Below are positions 10,883 through 23,073 of a stretch of DNA of 64,000 bases, in pieces. The notes beneath the pieces are model-generated. The model saw nothing but the letters and a program-made list of their open reading frames with translations. It was not told where the DNA came from and ran no database searches. Where the stretch lies: contig CAXKWD010000004.1 in NCBI GenBank assembly GCA_964059195.1, positions 118,764,043 through 118,828,042 of the forward strand, in the 5' to 3' direction. The stretch's first letter is position 1; every line of letters starts with the position of its first letter. The position numbers and the translations under genes were made by a program. This stretch comes from Ectobius pallidus (lineage: Eukaryota > Arthropoda > Insecta > Blattodea > Ectobiidae).

Positions 10883-11150
10883 CAGGTAGGGGAAAAAACA
10901 GACCGACTAAAATATGTTGCCGATATGAGCCACTGCGCATGCCTAGCGGCATTTACAGGATAGCAGGGAATGTATTGAAATTTGTTCTAGTGTCGACCGT
11001 TGACTTAGCCCATTTCGAAACTCAGAATATGTTTTCTAATCGTATTGTTTTATAATTGAATATATTAATTATTAATATAATTATAAAATACTAACACAAA
11101 TTATATTATATTCAGCTACAAGAGTCGGTCCGCCTTTTCTTCCCTACCTG
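10883..11150. mobile_element. TA-flanked MITE, copy 1
   Basis: A 268-bp element begins CAGGTAGGGGAAAAAACAGA and ends TCTTCCCTACCTG, with TA on both sides (10881-10882 and 11151-11152). A second copy lies at 40242-40503; the two share GATATGAGCCACTGCGCATG, CCTAGCGGCATT and AGGATAGCAGGGAATGTATT. TA target and short inverted termini suit the Tc1/mariner superfamily. No transposase remains. Confidence 0.85.
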
Positions 11151-11462
11151 TACAAAGCGGATTTGAGTACGGTTGTGATGATGATTCAACTTATAATAAG
11201 TGATCTCTATTCTTTGTAAGTGTGTATATACTATATTCTTAAATTTATCATTCAATTTGTATAATTCATCTTTCATATACTGTAAAAATAGAGCTAGAAA
11301 TAATATTAAAATGAATAATGTAAAATGTAGCATGTTTAAATATTGAACATGCATTGAATATTTGTATGTAAATTATTAATTTGTAAATGTGTGTGTTAAA
11401 CTTTAAGAAATGTAGTTTATAAGTATATGTAAACTATGTAAAACACTGTACTGTGTAAGAAA

Positions 11463-11489
11463 ATAAACAAACAAACAAACAAACAAACT
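11463..11489. repeat. (AAAC)n microsatellite
   Basis: Short run of AAAC/CAAA units; possible retroelement tail, but no element body is recognised upstream. Confidence 0.7.
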
Positions 11490-11619
11490 AGCAATAGAAA
11501 TGGTAGACCTAATAGTTGAAGTAATGGTGAAGTAATGGTAGGTCTGTACGAATATCGGAATGATAATAGCAGAATTTGTTATGATAACGATGAAGAGTAT
11601 AATAGCCTGTTGATTATTA

Positions 11620-11663
11620 TGATGAAGATAATAATAATGAAAATAATAATTATAATAAGGATG

Positions 11664-11713
<50 letters not shown>

Positions 11714-11757
11714 TATAATAATGATTATGATGATAATAATAATGATAATAATAATAA
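11620..11757. repeat. (ATA)n microsatellite
   Basis: Long interrupted ATA/ATG trinucleotide tract. An open frame of isoleucine and methionine codons across it is an artefact. Confidence 0.9.
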
Positions 11758-11809
11758 ATTTGTGCTTGCCTCTGGTTTCAACTTCCGCTTCTGTGATCTT
11801 ATGATCTAA

Positions 11810-13931
11810 CTGATCTGGCTACAACTTAAACGAAAAAATGTTAATAATCTCATAGCAAAATAGTTTTAGTCTTCAATTTTTTATATTTTTGGATCTTCAT
11901 AGGTCTTTTACCATTGTAGGTAGTTGTTTGTTGAATACATAACTTTCTTGTGCATTTTTTTAACCTAAATGTAATACTGAAACATGTCTAAGGCAAAGCT
12001 CTAATTCTGACTCAAAATTGTATAGTAGCCTCATTAAACAAAATGAATAAAGAATGAACAACTTTATAAAAGAATAAAACAACATAAAATTTTTATAACT
12101 TCTTAAGAAACTCCATTAAAATGTCAAACAAAATTCTAAAAAATAGATTAACCTATAAAATTTAAAAACAAGCGTTTAAATATGTTTTTGTAAAAAAAAA
12201 TATAGGCCTACTCCCGACCACAAGCAGTAGTTTACTGGAGAGTGTCTCATGTCGAATTGTAAATTTTAATGGTAAAATGTAAATTAAAATTATCTTTATG
12301 TTTATCATTAAAATAAATAAATATAAATATAGGGAAACTCTGCTTCTCCCATGGCCAACTCTACGTGGGATGTTCAAGCATTATTGGAAATCTATGCTTT
12401 TTAGGTTTAAACGGAAAGACTCTAAATAGGCTATAGTTTCTCCGGAAGCTATATAGGGAACATTAGTTCGCTTTTTTTGTCTAATACCGGGCTTTTAAAT
12501 TGTGTTACTGTAATTTGTGCCACTACCAGCCCATTATGCTAAACACTGAAAGTAACAATATAGACCTAAATGAAAATAGAACTAAGTAACTCATTATTCA
12601 ATGTTGCAACATATACAGACACATCTTAATTAAGTTGCACACTAATGACTGGCTTAACTGTTTTTAAATTTTAATATACAGGCCTATAGATTTTTTACAT
12701 CTAATGTAACTTTTAGATCATTTATGTTTCATCACTTTTTAAGCAATTAACTTACAAACTTACAAATGTAAATAAATACTGTTAACTAAAAGTGAATGTT
12801 ATTGGCAAATTCTCTGGGTTATCCTACATCCATATTAATGAGGGTATAAGGTGGATATTAAATTCTTACTACAGTATATAATATCCCCTCATTGGCAAAA
12901 TGTAGTTTATCAATTAACTAACTCATGTTTAAACGATGTCGGTATTTGAGAATGAAATAAAGACTAAATGAGAGAGATAGAGATAGAGGGAGAGGGAAGA
13001 GAGCAGGAAAGAGAGCAAAAGCGGAAGAGAGATTCCCAACAGGATTCTTAAATTAAGCCTCATACGGAAATTTTCAGAATAGCTATATAATTATATCTGC
13101 GTTCTAAAAGCGTCACTAGAATAACTAATTCAGTTCTCTCATAGCTTCAATAACTAATTCTCCCTAGCTTAAGACCGTCCAATATCGTATAATGGAGTTG
13201 TTACCACCTCTAATGCGTTTCCTTTAATGGACTCTGGATGGAAAATGGAGATTTTAAATAATGATGAGAAGTAGGCCTGAAAGATATAAAGCATGGGTCA
13301 GATGCATTGGGAGAGGTCGTACTTCTGAGCGGTTTATATGATGTGGGAGAAGCGTTTTCTTTATTTACAAGGCATTAAGAATGCAGAGTTTCTTGAGTTA
13401 TTGAAACAACAAGCACGCTTCGGGCTGCCGCCAGGAAACTCTTGTGTAGGAGTCTGATGTGTCTCTCAAAACGCTCTTCACCTGCCCTGTCTGCCATTCA
13501 TTAATATTTCAGTCAAATGTAATCCTACAAACTTCACTACTCCGGTTTTCTTCCTTTCCACTCAAATGTATCTCCTGTCTCTGTACTGAAAGAACGTCTG
13601 TATATATTTTGCGATTGCACAGTCATAACATGCCATCAAATGAACATCTAACTCTGTAAGTCTGCACAAGGATACTATGTTATTCTGAATTGTTCTGACG
13701 ACTCTAGTAGATACCGTACTCACATTTTGAATGACAATAGTTTGGAAAAACGCGGCGTTTCAGTGGAACACACTTCCTATTTTCAGGGAATACTACCTGA
13801 CTGACTGACTCAAGTATTGCGGGGGACTTTTCCCTTCAATGTCAAGGACTTGAGCTCCATAATGGGCTCTTGTCCCTACATTTTATCTGTTGGTGCTTGT
13901 TTTGTTTCGCACTCTTGAGTGGTTGAACCAG
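11810..13931. other. No clear feature
   Basis: AT-rich sequence with a GA-rich patch at about 12970-13025. No gene or repeat family recognised. Confidence 0.4.
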
Positions 13932-14246
13932 GGTACTGGTATTTATACTGGTGGACGTGAGAAAGTCAACTAATCAGGGAACATCGCGAACTTTCGCGAA
14001 GTTAAGGACGTCGACCAATCAGGAAGCATCCTTCATTTGCGGCTAAACAATCTTTCTCAGGACTAATCGTTCTCTTCTGTCTTTTAAATCACGAATGCGT
14101 CCGTTCCAAATGGAGATGATTTTAAAGTATATTCTTTATTGTAATTGTCTGGTTCCTGAGTGTTCAACGCCCTCAACTTCTCAAAACTTCGCGATGTTCC
14201 TTGATTGGTTGACTCTCCCACATCCACTAATATAATTACCAGTACC
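13932..14246. mobile_element. Foldback element with ~75-bp inverted arms
   Basis: The left arm (13932-14010) begins GGTACTGGTATTTATACTGG and contains GGGAACATCGCGAA. The right arm (about 14168-14246) is its approximate reverse complement, ending ATAATTACCAGTACC. The arms match with a modest number of mismatches and enclose about 155 bp. No target duplication was identified. It fits a foldback-type MITE; the superfamily is unknown. Confidence 0.7.
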
Positions 14247-15223
14247 GTCCTTTTATTCCACAGTATTCCACAGCTTTTTCCTCTGAAGTGTCGGGTTTTA
14301 CAAAATACACATCTGGCTAGAAACCTTGAAAATAGTACGGTATATTCAGACCATACGCCAGGAAAACCTCAAGTCATTCATGATATCATATTGTATTTGA
14401 TAGCCAAGATGGAAGACAAGCAAGATAATACGGACCAAAATCTTTTCATTTTGAGTTTGTTTTCCACATTCTTCTTTTAAATTATTGACTGTTCAAGGTT
14501 TTTCGCTTTAAACTCCATTTTGAGGTTCCCCCAATAAAAGACATGCCATTGAGGTATGGTCACTCAAAAAGTTAACATACTATTTTCTTTACGGAAGTTC
14601 AAATGAGTTACAGGCCTACTGCCTCTGCTGAAGCTTCTGTTTGAACAATTTAAATGTAAAACTTCTGCACTGGGGGAAGACTTCTGTTGTGTACGCCTTC
14701 CATATCCACCCAACATTTCACTTCACAAAACACAAGACTTCCTATCTCACATAGGCTACTACCAGGGCTTTAGTTGGGCCGCTACTCACTGGTATTCAGT
14801 ACTGGTAGTTATAGAATTGTCCGAAGAGAACATAAGAAGTTCTGAAACGTGGAATACGCATCGGCTCTTACAAGACCAACGCCATTTTATTTGTCTGTTT
14901 GGACAAAATGCTAACCATTTACTGAACAGAAAGTAATGTATAAAAATATAATTATTTACTGAACAGAAAATAACCTCATAATGGCCGGGACGACGATAAT
15001 ATTGAAGAACGAGATTTGTTTTTTTTTTCCGCACGATATAAAAAATTGAATGGAAAGTACTTTCCAACAATGTAAACAAAATTTACTACGCAGGCCTACT
15101 AAAAATTATATAACAACTGCGCAAACACTCATTATTTCTAAACTTATCAACAAACAGTATATATGACTTAAAGTTTTCCTATCGTATAATCTCTATATAT
15201 TGCTCTTAGAGATGAGGAATATT
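14247..15223. other. No clear feature
   Basis: Contains a short imperfect duplication of TTTACTGAACAGAAA (near 14918 and 14956). Otherwise nothing recognised. Confidence 0.4.
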
Positions 15224-15236
15224 AACCTACCTCATA

Positions 15237-15535
15237 GTAAAGTGTTCCCTATTACAGGCCATGGAGGCCCAGAGGGTTCCAGGAGGTTGAGGCTCCCAGA
15301 TTTTTAGACATCGACACAGGAAGGTGGTAAGGTTGTCAGCCTTACGCACCGGCCGCCTTTACCCCCAGGATTGCTCCTGGTACTCATTTCTGTTAGAGAC
15401 TGAGTCGACCCCAGGGCCCTAGTGCCACCAGAGGGATTAGGACAATTGAAAAACTCCAACGACCTCATCGGGGATCGAACCCGCGACCTTCCGGTTTGTA
15501 GCGCAGCGCCTCAACCACTACGCTACGGCGTACCC
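15237..15535 (-). mobile_element. tRNA-derived SINE with 13-bp target duplication
   Basis: On the minus strand it opens GGTACGCCGTAGCGTAGTGG (box A region) and carries a perfect box B, GGGTTCGATCCCC, about 55 bases on. Direct repeats AACCTACCTCATA (15224-15236) and AACCTACTTCATA (15536-15548) flank it with one mismatch. The body of about 230 bp is not shared with the other SINEs here, so it is a separate family. Confidence 0.85.
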
Positions 15536-15548
15536 AACCTACTTCATA

Positions 15549-16205
15549 CACATGTTAAATACTTCCGCATTTTGCTGTATTTGACACTGACAGCTGTTAG
15601 TGAAAAAAAAAAGTCATGAGAATTAGCCTATAGTTACGAGTATTTACGATGTAAGATCGTTATAGAGAACTTAACAGGCAAGCACAAAATTAACAAAAGA
15701 GTGCTAGCAAGTTTTGTTATCGTGCGATCCTGTTAAGTTCTTATAATGGTTGAACATTGTACAACGTTTTATGTTATTTTGCACCGTAAATTTTAAAAGG
15801 AAAATAATTTCAGTTTACTTGTGCTTAGAATAGTAATCAAAATACTTTTTGGTAATTTCGTATGTAGCGGAATTCAGGATAATTTTGTTGGCAACATTTT
15901 GTTTGGAACAAATAGACCTCTAGGTCAAAGGGTCTCGGAGGAGTTCGATTAAAAACGCACATTCTAGGGAGCTTTTAATAATATAGTAGGCCTAGTCTAT
16001 TGTTATCTATTTCGGCAATCAAACGTTTCATTTTCTGTTTCCTAGGTACTTAACAGAATTAATGAGTAAATAGATTCTTTTGTTTGTATTCATGTGATCA
16101 TGGGCATGTAGAAGATATTTTCACTGTCTCATACTGCTCTATAGAATCCTTCATACCTCAACACCCAGCTATCTTTCCAGTCGCTTTCATTATCTTTCTT
16201 CCTAC
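15549..16205. other. No clear feature
   Basis: No gene or repeat recognised; contains TAGGCCTA at 15987. Confidence 0.4.
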
Positions 16206-16740
16206 CATAACTTGGGCACGCGCTCTCAGCTTGACCCCTTACTATCCATGCCTCTTTACAGAACTACACATTATTCGAATTCGTTTACAACAACAGCTAT
16301 TCGTCACTGGAATTCACTGCCTAGCCATCTCAGGAGCTGCCAAACGACTTCACAGTTCAAGCGCCATTTAATAAATTTAGTATACAATAACATTTAGGAA
16401 TTGATGCTAATTAGTAATATATTTTAAGTTTTCATTATATTTTGTAATAATTAAGAATGTATTTGTTTAGACTTTCATCATTTTTTTATTTCTTTACTTT
16501 TAGTCATTTGTATTACATATTCATATTATTCAAGTACTTATGTTCTAATTTTTTCTTTGTATTTAATGTTCGTTTCTTGTATTCATGTATATCAGTTCTT
16601 TTTTATTTATTATTAATCATTATTATTATTATTATTATCATTATGTATTTCATGTTTTTGCCCTGGCTGAGTGGTAGAGAAGGCCTTATGGCCTTAACTC
16701 CGCCAGGTTAAATAAATAAATAAAAATAAATAAAAATAAT
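16206..16740 (+). mobile_element. LINE 3' end (C-terminus, UTR, tail)
   Basis: The plus frame ending at 16397 reads LLSMPLYRTTHYSNSFTTTA then IRHWNSLPSHLRS, the conserved C-terminal YRTxxYxNSFxxxAIRxWNSLP block of Jockey/CR1-like LINEs. A 3' UTR follows with (TTA)n at 16617-16640, then CCCTGGCTGAGTGGTAGAGA and AGGCCTTATGGCCTTAACTC, and an A-rich AAATA-type tail at 16707-16740. The 5' part is missing or unrecognisable. The tail sequence differs from that of the LINE at 548-2490, so it is a different family. Confidence 0.75.
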
Positions 16741-17149
16741 CTTTTTAAAACCAAAATCTGTAAACCAGTGTTCCGAATTTTAAATTTCCAGTTTTCCCTT
16801 CTGGCGAAGGATTCAACTCTCTACTGGTTTTCAGTGAACAATGGAGTAAAGTACGTAGCGTGAAGACGCGTGTAGACACGTATATAGGCCTATTGACAGC
16901 AAAATAACTCTAGATTGAAATAACCAAATAAAACCAACTTTCTTTTAGGTTAGATTTTTTCACCAAATTAAAGAATTTATAGGACAAAGAGGGGGAAATC
17001 TGCAATTTTCTTTTTACTTTCGAATGTGTGCCCCCCAGTAAATAAATTGTTCCCTTGAGTAGGATCATTACATTAACCTTAAATTGTTTAGCATAATGTT
17101 GTGAGGGCTCCAATTTATTTCATATTTTATCATAGATAATCCCACCAGA

Positions 17150-17720
17150 GATTACGAATTATCTATATATTTGGGAGAACTAAGTTCGAGCAAATTTATC
17201 TGATAAAACCCGTAATCTCGAGTAGGATTTATTCAGACTATTACATGAATAAAATGTAACGGATTTTGTAAATAATAATAATTTTCTTATATTGTTTTCA
17301 ATATCCTGCCTGCTAATAAATCATGGCATACTAAATGAATGAACAGTCCATGCATCGATTCGGTTAATCGATTCGAGTTACCAAAGCTACCAATAGTGCG
17401 TATCACAAGAATGAGATGGTCGTCGTAGATGGCTAACATAAGAACGCAATAAAAGCACTCGAACTGACTTGCGCCAATTAGAAATTCTGTTTTTAATTAA
17501 TGCACATTTACATTATTTCAATTTCTGGACAAGTTATATTGTATAAAATAATGAGTGTTCATTTTTTCACTGGCAGTATGTGACGTATTAATCACCACAC
17601 GTTGATTGCCTTACCGGTTCAGTTTTATCAGATAAAATTGCATCCTTACGTTCACAAAAAGCATATATTACAAGATAAACGACCGTGATTGAGCTACATC
17701 CGAGGATTTGCTGAACGTTG
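17150..17720 (-). repeat. Unclassified interspersed repeat, copy 2
   Basis: Reverse-complement counterpart of 10100-10580. Matching blocks include GTGACGTATTAATCACCACA (17579-17598), CTACCAATAGTGCGTATCAC (17387-17406) and, after an insertion of about 160 bp absent from copy 1, the AACTAAGTTCGAG...ATTCGTAATCTCTGG module near 17110-17185. The two copies are clearly diverged. Confidence 0.65.
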
Positions 17721-18032
17721 TAGTGGCGAGTAGTGGCATGGTGAGCCCTTCACCATTATAAACGGCTCTACTCGTTGCGTGAGTATCGTTTACACGTCAC
17801 TAACGTTCTCGGAAACTTAACCAAAGCGTCCCGTTCATGTAAACAAACACAACGGCTATGATCAGTGGCAGTTTGGGCATTAGTTCATCACAACTGTGTT
17901 ATTGTTTTATACGTATTGATTTAAAATGCCGAAAAAGTGAATGTCTTATTTTATTTTTTATTCAGATGATTTCCTTCTTCCGTTCGATATAATTATATGT
18001 ATTCCTCTATTTCACTCTCAACGTTACCAAAG

Positions 18033-18064
18033 AAGTTTCACTTCTGTCGCGTGGCGTTCCACGC
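18033..18064 (+). repeat. 32-bp module identical to 3358-3389
   Basis: Exact reverse complement of 3358-3389. In this orientation it sits in an open frame reading LPKKFHFCRVAFHAP. Exact identity over 32 bp in decayed surroundings suggests a recent or conserved repeat core. Family not recognised. Confidence 0.6.
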
Positions 18065-18065
18065 A

Positions 18066-18458
18066 CCCGATTTTTTACTTCTACTATGTATTCTACTGGT
18101 ATTTCTCCACTCTAGTTTTTATTTTTAATAAATCCTATCTACTATATAAGAATATTAATAAATGAACTTTCCCAAGTAAAAAGAAACCAACATTTTATAA
18201 AGTTATAACATAACTGAATTTTTTATTTTGTTTATGGGCATCTACTAAAAGTTTCAAGTCATTATATTAAAGACTTTGATGCATGGAGCTTTAATATTTT
18301 TAAGTAGGCAATATTATAGTATTAAACTATCATAGACAATTGAATTAAGAAAAAATAATACGGGGAATGCACATAGCTATTTAATGAATCATGAAACATT
18401 TAAATTGCTTTTATCCGTGAATGGTTAGTATAATACAATAATAGAACGTATAAACATA

Positions 18459-18492
<34 letters not shown>

Positions 18493-20429
18493 TCATCGAA
18501 TAACATTTTGAAACCTCCTTTTTATACACGGATCTCCTTAAAGTTCACTTGTGTTATAAAGCACCATCTGAAAAAATCTAGTGTTGTACTCAGCATAGCT
18601 TTCTCTACCCTAAGAATGAACCTCGTGCGAAGTTGAGATATAGAAGACATAGATTGAGTTTTGTAAATACTGGCTGGTTGAGCAAACCTACTTCTTCAGC
18701 GGATTTTTACGACAAAATGTTTTAAATAAAATTTTAGCTCTTAATATAAACTCGTGGAAAAATTTTAATAAAATCATTAGTTTTTCGAGGAGATGGCGAA
18801 AAAGTTTTCCTCACATATAGTGATAGTAAAAGTAAGGGAAAGTCGTCACACATCTTCTTGTCGCAATCAGAATATACAGTATAAGTTATATATTATTAAA
18901 AAATAAGAAAATGGTTTATATACGATTTTCGTTCTTGAGTTATGATGTTCAGACACACAGACACAAGCACATATATTTTCCGAATAAGAAATATTTTGGG
19001 TTTAGGAATTTCAGTACCGGTATGTGCATTAATGCTGAAAACTTACCTCGAATTTCAGTGTCGAACACAACATTTCCACTGATTCCTATGGCAGGGTGCG
19101 AAATTTCCGGTCGCCAGATCGCCTTTGGCGACCAGATTTCTGAGATTGGCGGTAAAGTTTCAATTCTGAAAAAACTATCTTATTTAATTTGATTATTTCA
19201 TTAATGTTATATTACATTATACAATTTATTATAAAATTTAAATTAATAGCAGACATTGTCATAAGCAGTCACTTTTGACATTAACAAAATTACGGAATTT
19301 ACTTAGAAGCCTTTGAAAATATCTGGAAGTTATCGATATAATTTGAATTTCCCACGCTATTTTGAGTGGTTTGGTTCCCTGTGTTTTAGCCATTGGTTGC
19401 TCCAGCTCCTCTATTAACAAACAATGTAGTTCGGTTGTTTGTTACAGCCATTAGAGCTTACAGTCTGTTGAAATACTTTCAAAATATTTAGTTTGTTTTA
19501 ACATTTTTTTACCAAGTAGCTGTTCCCTGCAAGAAATGCTAGTTTGTAATTAGTATTAGTAAATGGAGGGTATTTAAATTGGACCAGGCCTATGTCCATT
19601 TATTTATTTAATTTTTTTTTAAAGCGATATAAGCTATAATATTTATATGTAAAGAACAAATAGTTAATTTGTTCATATTCCCCGAAAGTCTGCATTGTAA
19701 TACTACCTGCGATTAAAATTGTTGGTTGGCTACTGTCTTCAGGCTTGAAATTTCATGGCCTGACCTATGTTGAGAGTAGAGAAAGTAAAAATATGTCGCG
19801 TAAAATCGTAAATCACTATTGTCAAACTGACCAAAATACAGTCCTATAATCCAACAATTACTCATTGAGTGTAGAAGTTTCTGAAGTGTTGTTATTTATA
19901 GGAAATGAAAATATAAAAATCTGTGAAATTTGATGGTATTAGAGTTGGAAGTGGCTGAGCGGGCTTAGGAAGGCCGTGAACTTGTATCACGCATCATATG
20001 AATAAAATAACGGTACACCAGAGCGAGCGAGCGAGCGACCGACTGACTGGGTGCTCTTCTCCTGTCCACCCATACGCAAGGCCTTGACCTCTAACGGCCC
20101 CATAGGTGTGTCCAAATGCGTTCTGTTCTTCACGTCAGACTATCCATTCCGTGACCCCATTAAACACAATGGATTTATAGTGCGATCAGCTTAGCAATTG
20201 TTTCCAGAAGATACTGCTGCTTAGAGGTGTGGTCAACCACATAATATTTTTATGTTGGATTTCACAAAGCAGATATATTCCAGAGTTTAGTCAATTTTGT
20301 TGCATTAGTAAAAAATCATGCTGTTTACCTTTAATTAATAGTAGGTGACGCTTTGAAAAATTTAACAAGAATTCAATTAATCATGTGTAATAATAAGTGA
20401 AGATAAAGAACTCGAACAGCATTTAGAAT
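18066..20429. other. No clear feature; poly(A) at 18461-18489
   Basis: A run of 29 adenines (18461-18489) could be a retrocopy tail, but nothing gene-like precedes it. At 19090-19125 a hairpin GGTCGCC...GGCGACC follows CAGGGTGCGAAATTTCCGG, reminiscent of a hAT terminus but without a partner. No gene recognised. Confidence 0.4.
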
Positions 20430-20545
20430 GTAATAGTATATTGCGATACTAGTTCCGTACGAGGTGTTTACGGATCGAGGAAAGAGTTTTTTCAATTTCC
20501 GAGATCCGTTATGTGCTTACGGAACGAGTATTGCATGCTATTTTT
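20430..20545. repeat. ~115-bp imperfect palindrome
   Basis: The left arm (about 20432-20483) holds TACTAGTTCCGTACGAGG and TTTACGGATCGAGGAAA; the right arm (about 20496-20544) is its approximate inverse, TTTCCGAGATCCGTTATGTG then CTTACGGAACGAGTATTGC. It may be a foldback element or a transposon terminus; TGCACGATG just right of it recurs inverted near 20894-20903. Confidence 0.55.
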
Positions 20546-20560
20546 TGCACGATGATTATT

Positions 20561-22451
20561 TATATCAATTTAATTATATCAATTGAGAAATTAGCTGAAA
20601 ATATTATATATATACATTATTGAAGACAGATGTTATATTTCAGAAAGTGATTCGCATGTTTTGGTTGTTATGGGGACTGAATATTTGCCCTGTTAAAGTC
20701 GCCACAAACTGGGGGGCCTTGGTTCCGGTCTTCGATAAAGGCTTGTATTGTGATGGTTTTACTTACGGCACGTGTGCTTTTTGTAATTTTTACAGCACTG
20801 AGATTTCTTTTGTTTTCATAGCAACCAGATTGCGTGTGGGAATGTCAAGTTACGATCCACGGCAACAATATCCGTAAGTACCACTAATCAGTTACATCGT
20901 GCAGAAATACTATTATTTTACGTTCGTTATATTGAAATAGGGCGAGTACATTACTGCTTTAAAAAAAAAAAATTGTATGTAATTAAACTTGACTGTTATT
21001 TTATCAGGTAATTATTTTTGACGAATAAATAGAAAGTCAAATCAATGAAAAATAAAAACCAAGGGGGGCTCGGCCATGTGGCCCCCTCCCTGAATCTGTC
21101 GATGCTTGTAACGTTTATAATTATTATTGTCTGTTAAAAATTGAAAAAATAAATAAATAAAAAACTTGTAGTAATACATTGTAACGGGTCATGATGTGAT
21201 AATAAAATACTCATTGCCTTTATATTCACCCGTGAAGTGTCTTGTCCACGTTTCCCTCATTGAGTGGTCAAGTGAAGGAGAATTCCATCTGTTTAAAATA
21301 CCCATCTTATTTCCAAATCATTCCTCTGTTTTTTTAATATTTTTTTGCCCTTTTAATAAGGTAATTTTTGATAATGGATTTAAAGTAATATTAAAATTAT
21401 GTAAAGAAGGTTAGTCTTTTTCCACTCCTCGTGGCTGCTGTGAGAACAGAAAGCTTAGAATCTAATGTAGCTGGGATCTGTAAACACGCCGTAAACCTAA
21501 TACGGAACACTGCTAGAGTATAGATTGTTGCATCCGAAAACCTTTTCATTGATTCTCTGTCCTTTATGGTCAGCGCTCTAATCAAATTAACCCCACATTT
21601 CCGCTAACACAATATGCCCGTGAAATGGTTTCAGACCGGAGTACATTTCCTTGCTTTCAATACGGTATGTGTAAGCTAAACAGAACTAAGTTAAAATTTA
21701 ACAAACACACACACTCACACTCGCATACACACACACAAACACCCACACATCAGAAGAACATACACATCTATAATATATTTCATGGAGATCTGAACAAACC
21801 TATATAATATAATATATTGTTAATGATATTTACGACTATTTTACTAGAAACTATAATTTTATACACTTATCACAAAATTCTTCAGTGAAATATGGTACTA
21901 AAGGAATTCATTATTCCCTTTGCAAGAATTATAATGAATTATCACGAGATTTTAAGGATATTAAAAAGGTAAAGACTTTTTCATCAAAGAATAAATTTTA
22001 TTCCTGGTCAAAACTACTTTCATGATTCCTACTTTTCGATTTTTTATATTAAATTTATGGCTTCTATGATAATCTTACTAATGTAGGCCTACTATGTTTC
22101 ATCCGATTATTTTCAATAAGTGTACTTTTTCCTAGCTCTTAGTAAATATATTGTGGTTCTCTGTGTATTATAATGTACTGTCCCTAGTTATGAGCATTAT
22201 TGCTCTTTGGAATCTTTATTGATAAAAACATAATTTGGAAGGGAATAATATGGTCACAATTAAAATGCTATTCAAAATTTGTCTGTGTTAATTTTGATAT
22301 ATATGATAAGAGTTGAGTGAAATACGTGAAAAATATACCAAATAAATTACCTACTTGATTTTAAGCACATATATACGATGTATATACTACATATATACTG
22401 AATATATGATTATATATACGATAATTTTTTTATATATTATAAAATTATTAT
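20561..22451. other. No clear gene; minor repeats
   Basis: A possible retroelement 3' end lies at 21061-21170: a GC-rich hairpin (GGGGGGCTCGGCC...GGCCCCCT) followed by an AAATA-type tail. (CA)n microsatellite at about 21703-21746. TATA-rich tract at 22365-22440. No gene recognised. Confidence 0.4.
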
Positions 22452-23065
22452 CAGGGCCCGGATTTTGAAGACCTAGAAATACTTTTAAAATTAGCTATAA
22501 AATGACTGCAAAAATACAAATAATGACCCAAAAACTAAAATAAAAAAAGACCCAAAAATTTGTATCAAAATAGTAGTTTATTCATCAGATTTGTGTCTAT
22601 TCTACATTCAAGTTGTTGACCCAATTGTAGGCTTGTAATTAGTTAATTGGTATATACAGTTAATTGCAAACACCAAAGACCGTCTTTTTGTATCCAAACT
22701 AAAATTATAACAAGGTCTATTTATTTATCCTTATTTAGAATTCCGATAATATTCAATCTAAGTGAATGCACAAAAACTTTATATAATGCGAGAAACAACA
22801 CAAAATAAGAATATAATGACTCCATATTAAAAAAATTATCTACAAATAAGAAATGTGGAAAAAAGACCGTAAAATAACAAAAAAATGACCAAATACAGTA
22901 ATGGCATTACACTCTAAAAATGACCTGAAAATAAAAAATGGAAATTACCAAAAAAATTACCAAAAAAAACCTAAAAACTAGCATTTTTATAATCTAGGAG
23001 TCATGATCAGAATATCTGCACTAGTTCCAGTTAAAAGATGACATGTCAACAAAATCCGGGCCCTG
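22452..23065. mobile_element. hAT element, ATTATTAT target duplication
   Basis: A 614-bp element with inverted termini CAGGGCCCGGATTTTG and CAAAATCCGGGCCCTG, flanked by perfect 8-bp duplications ATTATTAT (22444-22451 and 23066-23073). The 8-bp size and nTnnnnAn pattern are diagnostic of hAT transposons. Subterminal DNA is full of AAAATGACC-like repeats, plausible transposase-binding sites. No transposase is encoded, so it is non-autonomous. A relative lies at 25077-26055. Confidence 0.9.
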
Positions 23066-23073
23066 ATTATTAT

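Noticed and set aside
11535..11804. 89-codon frame rich in isoleucine
   Set aside because: Translation of an (ATA)n microsatellite.
17926..17950. MPKK start resembling the family of the 9088 pseudogene
   Set aside because: Only four residues before a stop, and the following sequence does not match.
18461..18489. Processed pseudogene tail (A29)
   Set aside because: No gene-like sequence precedes it; kept as a simple poly(A) run.
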